Origin: Bedellia somnulentella
Lineage: Eukaryota > Arthropoda > Insecta > Lepidoptera > Bedelliidae
NCBI GenBank assembly: GCA_963576735.1
Contig: OY755181.1
Coordinates: 16,877,261 to 16,941,260, forward strand
Direction: 5' to 3'
Length of the DNA: 64,000 nucleotides
Part shown: one piece after another, positions 22,691 through 31,680 of the stretch
Layout: each line of letters starts with the position of its first letter
Position numbering within the stretch: the first letter of the stretch is position 1
Notes under the pieces: generated by a model
The model's database searches: none
Told to the model about the DNA's origin: nothing
What the model saw: only the letters and a program-made list of their open reading frames with translations
Made by a program: the position numbers and the translations under genes

Positions 22691-23215
22691 CATTATAAAT
22701 TATTATTTTCGTTATAAGAAAAATATTTTATTTTTTCATGTGTTTTATTCGTGTTGTTTTACCACATGTGATTGTGTCCTAACCAAAGTGTCAGGGATGT
22801 TATCAAATAGGACCCCGCACAAAATGTTTGAAAAAAGCCTTTCGGTCAAATTGGCTGAAGTTTTGTTAAAACATAGTTTATTATACTTGAATTAATTGTG
22901 TGAAGTAGCAGCGTCAATTAATGACTAGTTTTTAAATACACCTGTTTGAATATTGCTTCTAGATAGTATATGTTGATGATATTATCACTTACGTATGAAG
23001 TTTACAAACAAACACATAAGTTTCCAACTGGTAAATTATTCTTAAATTACTATTTAAACAATAATTAACCAGTTGAAAGGGCTTCGAAATATTGGTCCAA
23101 GCATCATTTAAAGGTTAGAGCGTCTTCACGTTGTTTTTTTTTCTTTCTCCGCTCAGGTGCATGAGAGTGGGTAAGAAACAACCCCAACGTTTTGACGGTA
23201 ACCTGTGCTACTTAT

Positions 23216-23990
23216 ACTGCATTAAATCGTGGCTACAGGAATGCCATACCAGATAAACAGCACATTGGTGTCCAACTATTAATGCCACCTGCTCTAAGAC
23301 CTGCTCAAAGTCAAATCAGAAGGAAGGAGGAGGCAAATAATACACGGATTATTACAAAAACGCGATGAGTAATGGAAGCTCGTTACAGACATTTAAATTG
23401 TTTTAAGTTCTTTGGGAGAGTCATTTCGACATACCATGTTCCGAATTTAAACAGATTTCTTCAAATAGTTCGAGCTATACTATGGAGTTGTTGTACTGGC
23501 ACAAGTAGAACTGAAAATTTTAACCAAAGAAGAGCGCGGTGGACTACAGTAACAGTCGCACAAATTCATTTAGTCATATTAGAGATTTAGTATTGGAAGA
23601 CAGGGATAAACGCGTTTATGAAATAGATCGAAACTTCAATGAGTTTGGATTAACAAGGACAAGGGCTACATTAAAACACCGAAACACAACAGTTTATTAT
23701 TTATGGATTGATGAAGAACAATGATAACGAAAGTGGTGAAGATCCAATCTTCGGTTATTAAACTTATTATTCCACGCGCAAAAATGGAGCAAGTACCCTC
23801 CGTACATGTGGTCATGTGACTGCAACCTTGTGGTTTTTGAGGTATGCCCGATATTAAAAAGATGTGAAGTTCAAGTATCCATCATTAAAGATGCTTCAAC
23901 CAATACTTAATGCAAGGCCTAAGTACCTAGTACAGTTTGCCGTCGAAACGTTGCGGTTTGTCTCTCATCCACTTAAGGTGAAAAAGAAAT
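23216..23990 (+). pseudogene. Decayed transposase / transposase-derived protein, C-terminal half
   Basis: Three successive frames give one protein line: ALNRGYRNAIPDKQHIG, then KTR-stop-VMEARYRHLNCFKFF (a TGA where W is expected), VPNLNRFLQIVRAI, RRARW, a frame change to RDLVLEDRDKRVYEIDRNF and YYLWIDEEQ, then a last frame with CGHVTATLWFLRYARY and a basic end near 23990. I recall this order (DRG-F/Y, R-x-VMEAR, ARW, a SWIM-like C-x-H near the end) from IS4EU-type transposases and related insect proteins. The catalytic D appears as N in NRGY. At least one stop and two frameshifts make it non-functional. Confidence 0.65.
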
Positions 23991-24085
23991 AAATAAATAA
24001 TTAATATATACGGATATATTATACACAGATCAATCTGACCAAACTAAGTGTAACTTGTATTATGGAATACTAACTCATCGAGATA

Positions 24086-24452
24086 TTTAATATTATAACA
24101 TTAACATTAACATAACATTAACGTTCACGCCGAATATCCGCGAAGGGGTTGGCAGAGGTACTAATACTTCTGAACATCACGTGACTTTGTCACCTGGTGT
24201 TCAGAGTACCCACGTTTTGCTTGAACAGTGTACTCACGTGATAGGGGGCAGGCCTATCGCCGTTTTGTACGAATACACTGTCACATGACTAAGTACGACT
24301 CAGCCATGTGGGTTTCCTCACGATTTTTTCCCTCACCGTTAACAACCATGATAAATTAACCACACATATGTCTTTAGAAAAGACAAATTGGTCGTTTGCA
24401 CGATAACCGAGTGTTCTACCCACTGGGCTATCACGGCTGCTTTAATATTATA
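24086..24452 (-). mobile_element. SINE-B copy with 12-bp TSD
   Basis: tRNA-derived SINE at 24098-24440. Read on the minus strand: tRNA-like head with A box tagcccagtgggtagaa, a body (taatttatcatggttgttaa, then cacatggctgagt), and the tail ctctgccaacccc, cgcggatattcggcgtgaac and ttaatgtt repeats. Direct repeats tttaatattata are at 24086-24097 and 24441-24452. Confidence 0.9.
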
Positions 24453-24483
24453 TAACACTGATATAAATATATATATATATATA

Positions 24484-24575
24484 TATAACCCATCACATGA
24501 ACGTACCCCTAAGCGGGGATCGAACCCGCAACCTCCGGACCGAGAAGCTAGACACCTATACACTCAGCCACGGCT
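24484..24575 (-). repeat. tRNA-like sequence (pseudogene or SINE head)
   Basis: On the minus strand: A-box-like tggctgagtgtatagg and a perfect B box gggttcgatcccc about 40 bases later, the order and spacing of a tRNA. The cloverleaf ends are poor and it is bordered by a (TA)n run at 24468-24487, so a tRNA-derived element is more likely than a working tRNA gene. Confidence 0.5.
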
Positions 24576-24606
24576 GTCGTCAACGTGAAGACGCTTTGAC
24601 CTTCAA

Positions 24607-24831
24607 ATGATGCTTGAACCAATCGGCTGTCCCAAAAAGAAAAGCAGTATGGCACATGGTCCTCAAAATCTAGGTATCAACATCACTCTACAAATAAAGC
24701 CAGTCCCTACAAGATGCAAAGACCCGTTCATCAAAAGAGGCTCTAGTTTTCGAGATAAAAAAATGAAAAACACAGCAAGTCCACTTGCGAAAAAGCGATT
24801 CCCAAAAACTAAACGCAGCAAGGAACAGTAA
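24607..24831 (+). other. Lysine-rich open frame, unassigned
   Basis: A 74-codon frame (MMLEPIGCPKKKSSMAHG ... KNTASPLAKKRFPKTKRSKEQ) inside the large transposon. The basic composition and position suggest a piece of an element-encoded protein, but I recognise no family. Its first part overlaps an inverted copy of 26370-26398. Confidence 0.25.
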
Positions 24832-25239
24832 CCACAATTATACAGAGTAAGTCTCGAGTCTTACTGTTTTTTATTGATTGTGAATGAGACTTGCTGGGTT
24901 TCCTATATGGGGATTATGCTTGAAAAACGATGATGATGCTTACAAATTTAACTGTAAAGCACATGCCCGTCAACATTTAAACCTAAATTTCACGAACTTT
25001 TTATTTGGCGCGAAACGGATTCCGCACGGCATTCGTTGGAGGTGGCTACAGGTTCATCGGGGGACGCGGTAACTGCTTGTCGCCGTTCGTCGCATCGGCT
25101 CTAGAGCACGTTTTGACTGGATGTAATTATTTTTGCAAGCGTAATTTACTGTTTTATAAATAGAATGGTGCGGAATAGAATAATTTTGATTGCTGCTATC
25201 GAACAAACGGTCACACTCATATGAGTGATGATTCCGTTC

Positions 25240-25526
25240 ACGGTAACATTAAACAAAATTTGCTACAAAGCAATCAGTTTCTGATTTCGGAGACTTAAAA
25301 ATATTATGTTGCAATGTCAATCGCTGTGGTGCACTACCTGCGCCTGCTGCGGGGCGGCGTGGACAACCCGGCGGGCGGCGCTGAGCGGCGTGGGGCTGTG
25401 CCTGCGCGCACCCGCCCGCCCTCGCACCCGTAGTTGAGGTCACCACAGTACGTGGACAGAATGCCCCCACTGTCAGGGCTATTTGTCACATCAATAACTT
25501 TTTAGAGCGATGTCAGGATGCCGACA
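25240..25526 (+). pseudogene. GC-rich coding-like remnant
   Basis: 25320-25440 is strikingly GC-rich against its surroundings and has open stretches in more than one frame (e.g. MSIAVVHYLRLLRGGVDNPA). From 25437 a frame reads VTTVRGQNAPTVRAICHIN, NFLERCQDADIHHTTLPNLI and KLCKVVLSS-stop. An AT-rich, 3'-UTR-like stretch with AATAAA follows to about 25870. Probably the end of a retroelement ORF with a frameshift. The family is not recognised. Confidence 0.35.
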
Positions 25527-26730
25527 TACATCACACTACGTTACCTAATCTTATTAAGCTGTGTAAAGTGGTACTTAGTTCCTAGATATATGTATGTTAT
25601 TTTCTATTGTTTAATATGATCTCAATTTATTTAAATTTTAATTCTGTTTAATTTTAATTGTTTGTTGTATTTTATTATTATTTGATTTAGTGTAATTTTA
25701 ATTCTATTTGTTGTAAATGTGAAATTTTAATTAAGTTAGTTATATTTCTTGTGAATGTTAAATTCTATTTCGTATATATATTTTTTTTGTACCACCTAAC
25801 AATAATTGCGTGTTGGCCATAGCTGTTAAGCATTATTGTGTTTTTATAATAAATAATAATTAAAAATTAAATCGAAAATCAAGAGTGTGGAAACCCAATG
25901 CTTAATTTGATTGGCCAAAAAAGTAGAGGTGACAACAACTCAATGGAGACCCTTTGAAAATTTTTCAGTTAGTTTTAGCATTTAAAGATATGGGGTGAAG
26001 TGACTATGTTACTGACCGTACCGCAATTTGAAAAAGTTTAAGTCCAATTATTTTGGTATTTACTGTGTTTTATAGTGGTTATTTATTCTCTGCTTTAGTA
26101 AATAACCTAAAATTACAATAGAACAAGGTACGTTGCTGTGTTTTTATATGGTAATCCAGAGCTAAATAAATCATGAAAACAAATTTTAAATTATTTAGTG
26201 CCGTAAAACATGCACGAATCAGTTAATCTACTTCTTTTAAATACAAATAAATGCGCAATCATAGTATCCATGACACCCAATACTTATATTAATCGATTAT
26301 TGTTAAATTTTGTAAGGCTCACCAAAAATATGTTTTTTCGCTCTCCTGAAAAAAATGGTTACTGTGCCATACTGCTTTACTTTTTGGGACAGCCGCAATA
26401 TTTACAAGCCGATTCAACTGGTTAATTATTGTTAAAATAGTATTTTGAGGATAATTGACCAGTTGGAAACTTATGCGTTTGTTTGTAAACTTCATACGTA
26501 AGTGATAATATCATCAACATATACTATCTAGATGCAATATTCAAACAGCTATATTTTAAAAACTAGTCATTAATTGACGCTGTAACTTCACACAGTTAAT
26601 TCAAGTATAAGAAACTATGTTTCCACAAAATTTCAGCCAATTTGACTAAAAGGCTTTTTATAACATTTTGTGCGGGGTCCTTTGAAACCTGCAACATAAG
26701 ATGTGCACAATTTATAATATTATTATATTA

Positions 26731-26850
26731 CTAGCCTTTTGCCCGCGATTACGTCCGCGTGGACTACATTTTTTGCATCCGGTTTACATCCTAAATACAA
26801 AAACACTATCTTAAGTTCTGTTTTTTTTATTTATATTCCCGCGGGCGTTG
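26731..26850 (+). repeat. Common lepidopteran 'cccgcg' repeat fragment
   Basis: actagccttttgcccgcgat followed by tacgtccgcgtggacta is a variant of a short motif very frequent in lepidopteran genomes. A second example is at 41087. Only a fragment is present. Confidence 0.5.
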
Positions 26851-26852
26851 TA

Positions 26853-27020
26853 ATAGATATAAGGAACATTGAGGCTTTTTAAGTGATTATAGGGCGATGC
26901 AGTTGGAGGCCCATTTGACTACCTTGCCCCCATTCAACTTCCAAGAGTAGATAAAGAATTACTATCTCTGAAGCTGTGGCTACTCTTTTTTGGGATTTAT
27001 AGCCGTTAGTTGATATGAAT
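26853..27020 (+). mobile_element. SINE-A copy, 5'-truncated and diverged
   Basis: attgaggctttttaagtgat, gggcgatgcagttggaggcc, and the end gggatttatagccgttagt. Tail reduced. Confidence 0.7.
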
Positions 27021-27433
27021 GAGATGGATGAATTTCATATATTTCTTTTTGTAGTTGTTATATCAGTCAGTCGCATAAAAATTCAAATTTCCAGATGCAG
27101 AAATGTCAAAAATCTGTATACTATATTTCAATACCTTAGGGGGTGAGTTCCGAAAAACCTTTTTCATTGTTCATAAGAATCAATTTTGTTCAAAACAATT
27201 TTGTAGCAAGTTACAATGTTCAATAATGAGAATATCTTTAGTAAGTATAGATAGCAGTTTGGCGTTGTGGTTTCGGCCCGGTGCTGCCCCCTACACTAAG
27301 CGTTGGTGATGTGTGAGAGATTGCAGCCAATCAGTCATAGATGGCGGTACTAAATTAAAATTGAGATATGTGCTATTATTTACAAACTATGCATTCTGAG
27401 GCTGAAACAGAACATTAAATTATGCGTAAGTAT
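27021..27433. other. No gene seen
   Basis: Spacer between the truncated SINE-A and P-like copy 2. Nothing recognised. Confidence 0.35.
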
Positions 27434-27849
27434 AGCATAATCAAGGATACTCTACACTAGGGATCGGCCCTAAACACTCTCGGAGCGTAGCAGGGGGCGT
27501 GGCCTATTGGCACTTAAAATGGCTGACCTAGGGTTGTATCATGAAAGAATCAAAATAGAAAAATATCGATAAACTTCCCAACATGTTTATGTACAAATAA
27601 TTTATAACAACAGTGGGCATATACTTTTAATTTAGATCTAGATATTTTAACACCAGTTTTAAACCTTCGTTTCGCCACCATGGATCACACATCACCATGG
27701 ATTTAAGTCATGAACAATTTCGAGCGATAATTTATTATGATTTTCGGCGTGGGGTAAGTTTTTTAACTTGCAGTGCATCGATCAGTGGTTCAGTGAGATT
27801 AATAAGGGGTGCCATATGCTAAATCGGTTTAACTCGGACTTTTAATCGG

Positions 27850-28119
27850 TTGTCGTACACATTACATATACTTACTAACGGCTATAAATCCCTAGATGAG
27901 GTAGCCAGAGCTAAGGAATGACAAATTTCTCAGCCACCTTTGGAAAGTTGGGTGGGGAAAAGTTAGTAAAATAAAGGTTGTTGGTGATGGGTGTCCAACC
28001 GCATCGCCCAAAAATCCCTTATAACGCCGTTAAAAGTTCGTTAGTCGCCTCTTACGTACACCCACCGGAAGAAATGGGGTAGTGTTATTCTAAGCCGACA
28101 CTACACAGTTGTCGTACAC
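27850..28119 (-). mobile_element. SINE-A copy inside P-like copy 2, perfect TSD
   Basis: SINE-A at 27861-28108 between two perfect copies of ttgtcgtacac (27850-27860, 28109-28119). This defines the exact ends of SINE-A: ctgtgtagtgtcgg at the 5' side and the TATG-type tail at the 3' side. Confidence 0.92.
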
Positions 28120-28329
28120 GTACAACAAATTATTGATGCTGTGCTTGACTTATATTGTAAGATCGTACATATACTAAAAAAACAATAAAAAAATAATATA
28201 CAAATAATAAGAAAACAACGTATTTAAATTAAAAATGTCACATTTATTCATTTTTATATAACGTCAATTTGTTATAACACGTTCTGAATGAATCCTTTTC
28301 GTTCGTAATTTTTTTATGATAAACCATAC

Positions 28330-28870
28330 CATTTTTTAAAAATGCAATGCCAATTTTTATGCCGATGGTTGATGTTTTCAAAGCCAATACCATCAAGTCA
28401 CTTTCTTCTCCGTGCTTCACTTGTAGGAAACCTGAAATTATTTAAATTTCGTATTCAGTAACCGCCTCATAAGTAACAAATGTGAAGAAAAGTGTTAACT
28501 ATAAAAATAATGTTACCTACATTTTGGAAGGCATTTAGATTTTTAATATGTTAACCAACCAACCAACTTAAACCAAATCCGATAGTACTTAAACATCGAT
28601 AATACTAAATGATCAGTGTTTTACATCACTAGGTAAACAATGAGAGGAAATAATTTTGGAAGAAATCATAAAAACTAAGCCTTTTATGGCGAAAATATTT
28701 CAATGATCATGAAGTTTCCTCTGATCACATCGAGGAAACAAGAAATACACCAAAAAAATACTCTTGACCGAAGTGAAAACAAAGAAAATAATTACTTACT
28801 TGTGCAAAGATAATTGAGGCTGATTTTCGCTATTACGGGCGCCACAATCTTTAACAAAGCAACAGGGCAT
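28330..28870 (-). pseudogene. THAP-domain frame of P-like copy 2, broken
   Basis: Exon 1 starts at 28870 (MPCCFVKDCGARNSENQPQ) and keeps its gtaagt donor near 28800. Exon 2 (about 28428-28330) starts FPTSEARRRK and then has a stop in place of the W of copy 1. The cysteine pair and splice sites match copy 1, so both descend from one internally deleted parent. Confidence 0.65.
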
Positions 28871-29028
28871 TGTGCATTTTTATTACCCATGTAATTTTAT
28901 GGTCCAAAACTTGATTAATTAATGTTCAAAACACAATAAACACAATTAACACTTTTGTTTACAAAGCAACTTCACAGATCAAATGGCAATTAAGATGGCC
29001 GATCTGGGTACGCGCTATCATAGTCGTA

Positions 29029-29591
29029 ACGTCTTGCAGTGTTGCCAACAAGTCAAGACGGTATGTCGCCCAATTTTCAAAGCTTGAGTAGCCTAAAGTA
29101 GCCCAAACCTGAAACTAATAGAAAAACCACTTTTTTAACTATTTACTCATGTATTTATATTATAACTTCCTGTACATACAATAAAATCAGTACTTAACAC
29201 TTAAACAACAAGTCTTTTGAACTAGAGTCTGAAGTTATTTATACAAAATAAAAGTATCAAAACTGTGTTTTAAAGTTAAAGAAAGAAAAGATTTTAAATT
29301 GGCGTGTCCAAAGACTCATTAGCCAGACTCTAAAACATTATTCTGCTTGATCTGCTGCGAGCAATTTCTGTTCTTGCCCTGTTTTGTTTTTACTCCTACA
29401 GATTAAGTAACCTGATTCGACTAGTTCTAATCAACATACTGATTCGAATATTCGGATGATTCGAATTTAAGTTTTTGCAACACCACCTGTGATATTTTCA
29501 CAGTAGTGCCAACATGTTTTTGGTCGCCGTTTTCCAATCTGAGTAGCCTAAATGGCGAAAAATCGCCTACGTTGGCAACACTGACGTCTTG
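29029..29591. mobile_element. 547-bp hAT-type element with 8-bp TSD, empty site known
   Basis: Element 29037-29583 begins cagtgttgccaac and ends gttggcaacactg. acgtcttg repeats at 29029-29036 and 29584-29591. Subterminal gagtagcctaaa is also inverted. P-like copy 1 has the uninterrupted site (cgtcaagacgttacg, near 19552), with one copy of the target. Confidence 0.93.
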
Positions 29592-29884
29592 ACGAAATTT
29601 TGCCATAAACAACAAGAAGTAAACATGTATTGTTCTCTTTTTCAAAATATTAAACTCGGAAGGTTAGAAAGAGAAAACGGCATATGGAATATTTCTGTTG
29701 CGATATGATTATTATTTGCATAACGTTATTTAGATATAGTACCCATGGAAGTATTATTTAAACAGGAACGCGCGCTGGCGACCTAAATTGTCCTGAAAAA
29801 GGATGGCTAACTAGCTAACTGTGTCTCGTTTTAAGTAGGGTGACCATCTGTTGGTGTTTTAATAAGAGTTCCTCTAAAGGATAC

Positions 29885-30111
29885 AAAAACACTTATATTT
29901 CCATATTTTGAATGTTTTTGTTCATGAAAACCTCATGTGGGGACCTGATGCAGCCTTTGACACGGTAGCTCAATTGGCAGAGCGACGGGGGCGTATACCC
30001 GAGGTCGCGGGTTCGATCCCCACCTGTGTCGAAATTTTTCTTTCCTTTATTTATTAGTTATATTTACATACATACATTATAAAAAAATATATTATAAAAA
30101 CACTTATATTT
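29885..30111 (+). mobile_element. tRNA-stem element with 16-bp TSD
   Basis: Insertion 29901-30095 between aaaaacacttatattt at 29885-29900 and 30096-30111. It holds the tRNA-like core 29959-30031 (D-arm gctcaattggcagagc, B box gggttcgatcccc, acceptor gacacgg/cctgtgtc). The left inverted arm is mostly missing in this copy. The anticodon stem pairs poorly, so it is tRNA-derived rather than a tRNA gene. Confidence 0.8.
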
Positions 30112-30183
30112 ACATGTATACATTGTTTTTGGTAAATCAACGTGTTTTTTATACATATTTATTCTTAATTAATAGATTATAAA

Positions 30184-30234
30184 AGAATGGGTAGCCAGTG
30201 CTTGAGAATTAAAATTTCCTCAGCCACTTTTTGA
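30184..30234 (-). repeat. SINE-A scrap
   Basis: gggtagccagtgcttgagaa followed by tttcctcagccactttt is an internal SINE-A piece without either end. Confidence 0.6.
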
Positions 30235-30810
30235 GCAAAACCAAATTCAAATCGTTTAATGCATTCATGTGGTAAAGTTCGAGATGATACAGGTTATTTT
30301 ATTTATTGTTCCATAACATGAACCCATATTTATCACTATTAAATGATAAAAGCTCCAAAACACTCAAACAGATGATAAATTGTGGACACCACATTTATCT
30401 TGTTTCGATGGGGATACCCGTGACAAATATTAATATCCCTTTTGCCAAACTTAACCAATTATTTATCTCCAAATCGATAGGCGACAATAATAATTAAAAT
30501 AAAATACAAAAAAGGAACAGTTTATAACCTGCTTTTTATAAAATACTCCCTATAAATAAGTTTAATTTGTTTTTCTTTGAACTTAATCTCGACTGGCAAC
30601 CGTGCGAGCGGGACACACTTCTCTCTCACACGGCTCTCGTTCTAGGACGTTTCTCTGCTTGACAGTCTTTAAAAGATAATTAACTTTATTGCATGGTAAT
30701 AAATTGCATTTTTGTTTACCATATTTTTGTGAGTACTCTCTCCTGTTTAGTTAGTAGCTTCATGATAGTACCACAGGGCCCATCCGTAGTGTAGTATCCT
30801 TAAGCATAAT

Positions 30811-31599
30811 ACATCTATGGCCATATTAGTTTAAAAATAGTTAAAAATTTGAGTTATAAATGACAAACAAACAATAACAAACAAATGAACATTTATTTTG
30901 ATGAAAACGGATGAAACCCTTATTTTCTCCAAAAAGACTAAGAAAGAAGAAGAAAAAATGAATCGTGTAAATATGGGGAGCCATATAAAAGTTATGTTTT
31001 TTTGAGGCTCCTGTGGGAACCCTTGCGAAATCCGGGATAAATAGAACTGAAACTCAAATTTTTTTTTCATCAAACGTATACGTGTGGGGGTATCTATCAA
31101 AAGGTATTTGAAAATGCTGTTGAGGTTTCTTATATCATTTTTTTCAAAACTGAATAGTTTGCTCGAGAGACTTTTCCAAAGTGGTAAAATGTGTGTCCCC
31201 CCCCGTAACTTCTAAAATATGGGCATGATATAACTGAAAAAAATGTATGATGTGTATTACTATACAAACTACTAACGAAAATTGGTTTGAATGAGATCTA
31301 GCCAGTAGTTCTATTTTTAAACGTCATAAATCAAATTACTTACCTAATTTATTAATTTCACTGAAATATATAACAAAATTTTTACTATCACAGGCCTTAC
31401 GCATAAAACGTGAACCATTGTTTTCTTATAGTAAAGTCTTATAGTGATAAGTAAATAACATTTTGAACTTGTATATTACTATGTTACCTACCTGCTGCTA
31501 GTGCTGCTACGGAACCCTTCATTAGCGAGTCCGTCTCGCTCTTGGCCGCTTTTTTTTAGTTTCATATACACAATATCCTCACTCACCGCTCTCGAGTGA
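30811..31599. other. No gene seen
   Basis: Almost 800 bp with no recognised repeat. Contains a C-run near 31196-31205. Confidence 0.4.
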
Positions 31600-31680
31600 T
31601 TTGTCAAGCTCTCTAGGCTCAGAATCAGAAATATCTCAGCCAGTTCTGGAAGTTGAATGAAGAAAATACAGACAAAGGAT
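31600..31680 (-). repeat. SINE-A scrap cut by the long-TIR element
   Basis: gctcagaatcagaaatatct and cagccagttctggaagttga match the SINE-A interior and stop exactly at the start of the next element. Confidence 0.55.

Larger units (their letters stand above)
22809..26681. mobile_element. Large DNA transposon with ~280-bp inverted ends (IS4EU/Harbinger-like)
   Basis: 22809-23096 (from aggaccccgcacaaaatg) and 26396-26681 (to cattttgtgcggggtcct) are inverted copies. Within each arm lies a smaller palindrome around aactggt/accagtt. The interior holds a decayed transposase, a SINE-B, a tRNA-like fragment and a GC-rich piece. A second inverted pair (23095-23135 with 24577-24625, and 24625-24655 with 26370-26398) shows it has been rearranged. 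No clear target duplication. Confidence 0.75.
29736..30772. mobile_element. 1021-bp element with 8-bp TSD and CATG ends
   Basis: Element 29744-30764 lies between two copies of atagtacc (29736-29743, 30765-30772). Its ends are imperfect 23-bp inverted repeats starting catggaagta and catgaagcta and converging on taaacagg. P-like copy 1 shows the empty site. No transposase frame is visible. It contains a tRNA-stem element and a SINE-A scrap. 8-bp duplications fit hAT or P. The CATG start recalls P elements, but this is weak. Confidence 0.8.
27434..30810 (-). mobile_element. P-like DNA transposon, copy 2, carrying nested insertions
   Basis: Element 27442-30802 in the opposite orientation to copy 1. 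Left end caaggatactctacacta, right end tagtgtagtatcctta (last base changed). agcataat flanks it exactly (27434-27441, 30803-30810). This duplication differs from that of copy 1, so the two are independent insertions, not a duplicated block. It contains SINE-A at the same site as copy 1, a THAP frame with a premature stop, a 547-bp hAT-type insertion and a 1021-bp insertion, both absent from copy 1. Confidence 0.85.

Noticed and set aside
29959..30031. Possible functional tRNA gene
   Set aside because: The core recurs inside mobile elements with TSDs, its anticodon stem pairs poorly, and copies vary or lose the core. Annotated as tRNA-derived.
19365..30802. The two P-like copies as one segmental inverted duplication
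   Set aside because: Each has its own different perfect 8-bp TSD and flanking sequence differs.
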